A program made the position numbers and the translations under genes. 64,000 nt of DNA from Adiantum capillus-veneris. Taxonomy: Eukaryota; Streptophyta; Polypodiopsida; Polypodiales; Pteridaceae. Shown here in pieces: positions 58,517-64,000 of the stretch; positions within the stretch are counted from its first letter, which is position 1; the number at the start of each line of letters is the position of its first letter. The DNA lies in the NCBI GenBank assembly GCA_014529385.2, contig CM043956.1, positions 94,133,221 to 94,197,220 on the forward strand, read 5' to 3'. The notes below the pieces were generated by a model that was not told the origin of the DNA, made no database searches, and saw nothing but the letters and a program-made list of their open reading frames with translations.

Positions 58517-58950
58517 CCCAAGAACATTAGGAAAAATTTTGACTCACAAATGGGCCTTATAAGGAGTTTGACTTCCTCTCTCATGTCCAAAATGGGCGTG
58601 CGGTAAATTTTTTGCAAATCAATTCTAAACTTGGCGGAGATTTTACAGTTAGAATCTACTCTTCAAGCTCTTTCAAAAAGTAATCTCGTGGCGTGCTATA
58701 TATCAATGGCGTGCTATATATCAATAGAAAGCTCGTGGCGTGCTATATATCAATGGCGTTCTATTGATATATAGCACGCCACGAGATTCCTTTTTTGAAA
58801 GAGCTTGAAGAGTAGATTCTAACTATAAAATCTCCGCCAAGTTTAGAGTTGATTTGTAAAAATCTACCACACGCCCGTTTTGGACATGAGAGAGGAAGTC
58901 AAACTCCTTATAAGGCCCCTTTGTGAGTCCAAATTTTCCCTAATGACCCA
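58517..58950. repeat. Long inverted repeat (snap-back) in the LARD internal region
   Basis: 58520-58689 pairs with the inverse of 58780-58950 over about 170 bp with a modest number of mismatches. At the centre, CTCGTGGCGTGCTATATATC (from 58732) and its inverse (to 58785) form a 23-bp perfect stem with an 8-nt loop. TGGCGTGCTATATATCAA is also repeated directly between the arms. Confidence 0.9.
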
Positions 58951-59025
58951 AGACCCAGAAGAACCCAAGTTCCTTGTGAACTTAAGAACCCAAGACTTCA
59001 GTGTATAGTCATTACCCAAAGCGGA

Positions 59026-59274
59026 ATGGATACTTCGAATGGTGGTGATGAGCATGGCAATGGCGAAGAAGAATTTTCCCCACCAGGAGGGTTCTCCGAC
59101 CCTCCCCCTTCCCCATCTACGCCAAGGATTGCACCAAATCCTATGGAGGCTTTCGTCAAGACGATGATGGACATGATGAGACAACAAGAAGCGTGGCACG
59201 AAGAAAGAATGACAGCCTTAGGGCGTGAGCGCGAGCAAGCACGCTTGGCAGACAATGAAGAAATAGCACCTTAG
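59026..59274 (+). CDS. Gag-like N-terminal ORF (82 aa) of the LARD element
   Basis: The ATG at 59026 opens MDTSNGGDEHGNGEEEFSPP, a Pro/Ser linker, then an amphipathic, Met/Gln/Glu-rich stretch (FVKTMMDMMRQQEAWHEERM) like the helical start of plant gypsy Gag proteins, where 'MMxQQ' segments are common. It stops at TAG 59272-59274, but a repeat of the same words (RERELEQVRLA-type) continues in another frame. No zinc knuckle is present. Confidence 0.5.
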   Translation: MDTSNGGDEHGNGEEEFSPPGGFSDPPPSPSTPRIAPNPMEAFVKTMMDMMRQQEAWHEERMTALGREREQARLADNEEIAP

Positions 59275-59454
59275 AGCGTGAGCTCGAGCAAGTACGCTTG
59301 GCGGCCACAGAAAGAAAAATGGAATTGAATCGCGAGCACTGAGTTGTTCATTCTTCATCTCTCATTTCTAATGTGCAGGCGAAGATCAATTGAAAAGAAT
59401 CAGAAAAAGGACACTCTCTGAGTTTTTTCTTCTCCAAAGCATGACACACATGAT

Positions 59455-59796
59455 TTGCATGATAATGATAAGCATGATGATTTACATGATCAAGATGTGA
59501 TTATTCACGAGCATGATGATTTGCATGATCAAGATGTGATTATTCACGAGCACGATGATTTACCTGATAATGATGTGATTGTTCACAAGGATGATGGTTT
59601 AGTTGATGCTTTTTCTAGTGAAGCTAACCTCATTGCAGATTCGATAAATCGCGAAGGACCGATCTTGGCTCTCGAGTCGAGGTCCAAAGAACCTCCACAG
59701 GAAGATTCGATCAATCACGAAGAACCGATCTTGGCTCTCGAGTCGAGGTCCAAAGGACCCCCACAGGAAGTATTATGTGTTCGAATGATTAGTTAG
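59455..59796 (+). CDS. Repeat-rich ORF (113 aa) of the LARD element
   Basis: Two peptide repeats have been amplified: a His/Asp unit (HDDLHDQDVIIHE, two exact and one diverged copy) and a 21-residue unit ending EPILALESRSKxPPQE (two copies). It is hydrophilic and strongly acidic, of unknown function. It ends at TAG 59794-59796, and further broken coding-like sequence follows to about 60514 (frame 60212-60514, WAGEESFIGFQTLLAISLDA). Confidence 0.45.
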   Translation: MHDNDKHDDLHDQDVIIHEHDDLHDQDVIIHEHDDLPDNDVIVHKDDGLVDAFSSEANLIADSINREGPILALESRSKEPPQEDSINHEEPILALESRSKGPPQEVLCVRMIS

Positions 59797-60525
59797 CACG
59801 CATTGTTCGAGTGTTTCATTCGTGATGCTTTCTTGTATTTTAGTCACCGTCCTTATGTGATCCCTTTTCACAGGCATGCCATATTGTACGATGAACACGA
59901 TTCACTCATGAATGAGCACGGATGTTTGCGGAATTCTCATAAAAAGATGAAATGGTTGCATTCAAGGAATTCACATTCCATGTCTCTTCCTTGGCATGAC
60001 ACAGTAATCGAAAGAGCACAAGAGGGATTGAGCACCAAGCATAGGCATTTCCATTGTGATTTGCCACAATTGATTGATTTAGATCAGAAAGTCAATATTC
60101 GACCCCATTGTTTGCGTGTGTTTGATTAACAGTTTGGCACTTCGTCACTTTGTTCATCTACATTGCATGCACAGTTTTTTCGAAGGAATAGTTTTTTTCT
60201 AGTCACTTTACATGGAATGGGTATGTTCATGTTTTTTTTGTTGGAAGTGGTTTCAGGAATTTTCATCCTCAGAGATTCTTGAAGAAGGTACACGCATGAC
60301 TCTAGACGAAGTTGAAGCATTGAAGGAGCCACATATGACTTTGTTTCGCTTTTGGCGTGGCCCACAGAAGCAAGCGTTGCAGACCTTTAAGAAGTTCAAG
60401 TATCGCATGACCCACACATCAGAGTGGGCCGGCGAAGAGTCCTTCATAGGATTCCAGACCCTGTTGGCGATCTCCCTCGATGCCATACAGTTCGGTACCA
60501 ATACCTCACTTTGAAAAGGAGGTGA

Positions 60526-61654
60526 TGTCACGTGCACATCTAACTCTATGTGTACTTGGACAAGCTACTTCATGACATGGGTTCAGTTCAGTTCAGTTAG
60601 CCTAGATTAGGAAGTGATCTGGCACTTTTGTGAGTCTGTTCACAGACCGTGCATGTCCAGACACTTAGAGTAGATGCATATCCTCTGGTTGCACACAGCA
60701 TGATCCTCAACATTACCATCAGATTCCATCAGGAGCATTTTACAGTACAGAAAACATATTTTCCCTATTTTAGCAATTTTTCACTTATTATTTTTAAGTG
60801 ACTTCTGTTGGGAAACCGGATAGGGCAATTGAGCCAAGCAAACATAAAAGAAAACCTAGTGCTCGTGAATTTTGGCAGGAGAAGGAAGGAGAGCACAGGC
60901 ACTTAATCGCAGTAGGCCCTTCGGAAGACTTCTCAAGCAAGAAACCCTGCAAGCCCTGGCGTTTTCCATCAGTGAAGCCCAGTGTTTTCAACAGCCACCT
61001 CCATAGCAGATCAGTCCCTTTGGACAACATTTTTCAGCCACGATTGACAGCGTTTTTCAACCCCTTTGCACAACGTTTTTCAGCCCCCTTGGACAACTTT
61101 TTTGCAGCCATTGATCCAGTGTTTTGCAGCCCCTTGGAAAAACGATTCTCAGCCAAGATTAGACATATTTTCAGAGGTCTACATCAGCGTTTTTGCATTG
61201 CTGTAGCCGCGTTTTCTCAGCCCTAAGAGCAGCGTTTTTCATCAGTCATCAAGTTCACAGATCAGCCCCAACTTGGTGGAACAGGGACCGACTCACAACA
61301 TTCAGTTTTCAGCCTTAGCATCGTCATCGTCGACTTCGACATAGCATCACTTAGACTCACAGAATCAACCCCTTGTATCAGATTTGTGCAATCAATAGCG
61401 TAGACTTCTCTCGCCATCGAGAGAAGGGCCCTTGGAGGAGGGTTTGACAACTCTTCTGGTGTCGTATTCTTCTCTCTCTATCTCTCAGTCTCAGCACGTT
61501 CATTCACAGTGTTTGCCACTTTGTTTGTGATCATTTGCACTCTCTCACTAAAGGAACGGAAGGCTCTCCCTTTCGTAAGTAAAAGGAACCTTGAGCACAG
61601 TTTGGAGCACTCATCTTGAGCAAAGTTCAACATTCACTTCCGCTGCACCTTACA
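60526..61654 (+). repeat. 3' LTR of the LARD-like element
   Basis: 1,129 bp, uninterrupted, so it shows the sequence of the 5' LTR before the nested insertion. Confidence 0.9.
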
Positions 61655-61854
61655 ATTATCTAGGAAAGTTTGGACGTGATGTATTCACGAATGGGGATTC
61701 TTGGACATTGACTGGTCTACAGCTATATTTTCTACTAGGAAAACGGTGCTCAAGATGGCATTCTTTGAAGGTAAAAAGCTACGGGTAGCATAATCAAGGT
61801 GTATCCCATAGTCCAAGGCCTTCTATTGGCGTGTCCATGGTAACTTCGTATTAA
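61655..61854. other. Flanking DNA
   Basis: No feature is seen. Confidence 0.5.
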
Positions 61855-62049
61855 AGTTATAGCATCTCAATTGAATGGCCCAATGTGATCCCAATATTTA
61901 TTTTGGTTTTAGGTATTTATTTTATTTAGTTGTCAAAGTCTTGGGTAGGGCAATTTATTGAGGGGGTTACTTACGCCCCCAGGTTAGTACATAAGCAACA
62001 CCTTGCCCCCATTTTATAATGACTAACTCATTGCCCAATTGGTTTGTTT

Positions 62050-62106
<57 letters not shown>

Positions 62107-62187
62107 GTATTCTCCCCACTGTTCTACGCTTCCGCATCGTCGTGTATTCTCCCCATTGCTCTATGCTTCTACACTGTTGACTTTGAC
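61855..62187 (+). repeat. Copia-type LTR fragment, family C copy 3
   Basis: GCATCTCAATTGAATGGCCC, GGTATTTATTTTATTTAG, TTGGGTAGGGCAATTTATTG, CATTGCCCAATTGGTTTG, then (CT)n at 62051-62104 and CATGTATTCTCCCC. It ends GTTGACTTTGACA. Confidence 0.6.
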
Positions 62188-62279
62188 AATACTATGGATC
62201 TAGATGTTGAGATGTTGATGGGATCTTGTGGTAGATGCTTAGGATCTACAAGGCTAAGGGCTGAAAACTAAAAATCCTA

Positions 62280-62985
62280 GCGACGATCTAGCTTGGAACT
62301 GCAAATTGACCACGAGACTATAGCCGAATCTGCAATCAATGATGCTAGAGGGCTGAATGTTGAAAACGTTGTGCTAATCTGCTTCTGCAGGGTAGATTTG
62401 CAAGCGCTAGGGATCCTGGTGCAAAAACATTAATATTGATGGGAAAAACGCTAAAGGGCTGAAGTAGATAATGCAAAATACTGGTGCTTGCAGAATCTGG
62501 AAAACACTAGGGTGCTTGAAAACGCCAAGAGGCTACCAAGAGGCTGAGCAACTGTTGCTCTTGGTACTAAACTTGTCATGCACTTGGGGTCCAAGGGCTA
62601 TTTATATAGCCCTTGAAAGATGGGTCGAGCAAAAATAAAGCCAGAAGACACCCCACGACTTTATAATTATTGGCTAGATGCCACTTATTAATAAGTTGTT
62701 AACTCACTTGTAAGCGGTGCTTCATATGCAGTAAACTACCTAGGCTTGGTACTATGCTAGACTATGGGAACACTCCCTAGTGCCTACACCTAGTAGACAC
62801 TGGGTGTGCTCATGTGCAATAAAATTGTAAGCAACAACGCTAAAGTGCTTGGACATACACGGCCTACAAACAGGCTCACAAAGGTGCCAAAACAGTTCTT
62901 AGGTTGTCCTAAACCCTAGAAGTAAAAGTTACAACTTGTCCACATGCACATACGATTAGATGTGCACATGATATTGAAACTCAAA
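62280..62985 (-). repeat. LTR-like segment related to the LARD LTR, minus strand
   Basis: Reading right to left it begins near TGTGCACATCTAATCG and GTGCATGTGGACAAG, with CACCTTTGTGAGCCTG and GTATGTCCAAGCACTT matching the start of the 55402/60526 LTRs in order. A TATA box (CTATATAAATAG) sits at about 62601-62612. Cys-rich or RT coding is absent. Just upstream on the same strand, 63040-62985 could encode KWDDPNYFLIEEEAI, resembling a polyprotein end. Confidence 0.5.
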
Positions 62986-63759
62986 CCTTGCCCTTTGAGA
63001 CTAAGATGGCTTCCTCCTCAATGAGAAAATAGTTGGGATCATCCCACTTTGCAAGCGTAGTGCCCTCGCCACCATCTCTTTCTGCTCTAGCAACTTTGTA
63101 ATACTAAGACAGCTACTAAATACTAGTCAATGCACTATCCATAGCCGGGTTGGACAAGTGGGTCATCATATTCGTTGGAGGCTAGCAATTGTAGAAGACC
63201 ATCCTCTTGCCAAGATGGAGACTTACTTGCACTTTTGTGAGGACCTCCTCTGGCTCAACACGCATGCTCAAACAAATAGCTCGACGATAGCATCTCAAGA
63301 CGCCCATCCCAGGAAGGCTGCAAACAAGCTCAATGCTTTGAAGCAAATCAAAACGCAATTGGAAAATGTAGCCCGAAGCTCTCAATATGCCTTAGCATTT
63401 CAAAACGCCTAGGGAGAAGTTGTCCCCAATCAGCCTCTTGCGACACCACATTTCCAACACACTCTGCATGCACTGATTGACCCCTTGTTCGCTGCACCTG
63501 CGTCTTGAAATGCAGTCAGCAACCTTCCAATCGCGGTCCCGACTCCCTTACCTGATCTCCACTAGGCGTCTCAAAACAGCCTGCCACAAGAGCCCCCTTT
63601 GCCACAACTTCTCAAGACACCGTTGCGTCAATGCAAAAAACACTGCTTGCTAACCGACGCTGAAAACGCTATTTCTAGAGAGCTAAAAACACCAAGGGAC
63701 GTCGTCTTCATGCCGCCGGTCTGCCACTCGCAATCAAGGAGCACAGAGCTCTAATATCA
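62986..63759. other. Internal or flanking DNA of LTR elements
   Basis: No domain is recognised. TGATATTAGAGC on the minus strand (63759-63748) is a degraded initiator-Met primer site belonging to the LTR at 63760. Confidence 0.45.
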
Positions 63760-64000
63760 TGTCAAAGTCAATGATGCAAAAGCAAACATTTAGGGGAGAA
63801 TGCACAAGAGAGCTCAAAACCAACCAACATGGCAATGAATTAGATGATTATACAATGGGGGCTATAGTGCACCTTGAGTATCCAAATCTCAGGAATTGCC
63901 TTGCCTAGTATCTTGCCAGATAAGTAAAATAAATACCTTTAAAACATTGTAGGTAAAATATAAGCAAAACATTTAAAACATTTATCTTGTAAATGTAAAC
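63760..64000 (-). repeat. Copia-type LTR, family C copy 4, running off the window
   Basis: On the minus strand it ends TTTGCATCATTGACTTTGACA followed at once by TGATATTAGAGC, so this is the 5' LTR of an element oriented leftwards. The interior matches the other family C copies. Confidence 0.65.

Larger units (their letters stand above)
55402..61654 (+). mobile_element. Non-autonomous LTR retrotransposon (LARD-like) with ~1.1-kb LTRs
   Basis: The LTRs start TGTCACGTGCACATC and end in ACA. Target duplications are ATTGT (55397-55401) and ATTAT (61655-61659). The primer site TGGTATCAAAGC at 58174-58186 pairs with initiator Met tRNA. The polypurine tract AAAAGGAGGTGA ends at 60525. Internal sequence 58173-60525 has no RT, protease or integrase, only a long inverted repeat and gag-like frames. 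The 5' LTR is interrupted by a 1.6-kb solo LTR. Confidence 0.85.

Noticed and set aside
63158-63412. 84-codon ORF near the window end
   Set aside because: Lies between LTR fragments, with a similar antisense frame; no domain.

Overview
The window looks like nuclear DNA of a land plant with a large, transposon-rich genome. Evidence: a CACTA (En/Spm) element with plant-type tnp2 and DUF4216 domains, a Ty3/gypsy element without a chromodomain, copia-type LTRs primed by an initiator-Met-like site (TGGTATCA.AGC), two APE-type LINEs, hAT-type MITEs, GT-AG introns of about 70-100 bp, and many long (GA/CT)n and (CA/GT)n arrays. A fern or other seedless plant is my guess, not something the sequence proves. 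There are no rRNA or tRNA genes, no CRISPR array and no bacterial operons. Almost everything is mobile DNA in different states of decay; only one host gene locus is clear, and it is broken.

Layout. 1-1860: 5' part of a LINE ORF2 on the minus strand, running off the window. 2450-2612 and 9894-10720: cluster of hAT-like MITE copies, split by a complete CACTA element at 2613-9890 (TTG target duplication). The CACTA carries a spliced, uninterrupted 837-codon transposase frame, a second gene (TNPA-like) with two in-frame TAG codons, and a captured 3' exon of a heavy-metal-binding isoprenylated protein. 10720-14149: unassigned DNA with one clean hAT MITE (11183-11400) and microsatellites. 14150-25142: an 11-kb Ty3/gypsy element with both LTRs and an ATCGT target duplication; it carries gag, pol and a very long extra sense ORF downstream of integrase. 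27073-32097: a LINE with a 16-bp target duplication.

34209-37894: a small secreted cysteine-rich protein gene with TATA box and poly(A) signal, cut in two by a 3.1-kb copia-type non-autonomous element (34557-37708). 37930-55400: mostly unassigned DNA with SINE-like repeats, tandem repeats, a foldback tandem array, a degenerate copia RT fragment and another hAT MITE. 55402-61654: a non-autonomous LTR element whose 5' LTR was itself hit by a 1.6-kb solo LTR, and whose internal region contains a long snap-back inverted repeat and gag-like reading frames with amplified peptide repeats. 61855-64000: LTR fragments of further elements.

Across the window, the stop codons that interrupt otherwise conserved transposon frames are nearly all TAG or TGA in places where CAG or CGA is expected. 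This is what loss of methylated cytosines at CHG and CpG sites would produce. It suggests that most of these elements were silenced and are decaying by deamination, while the CACTA transposase frame has escaped stop codons.
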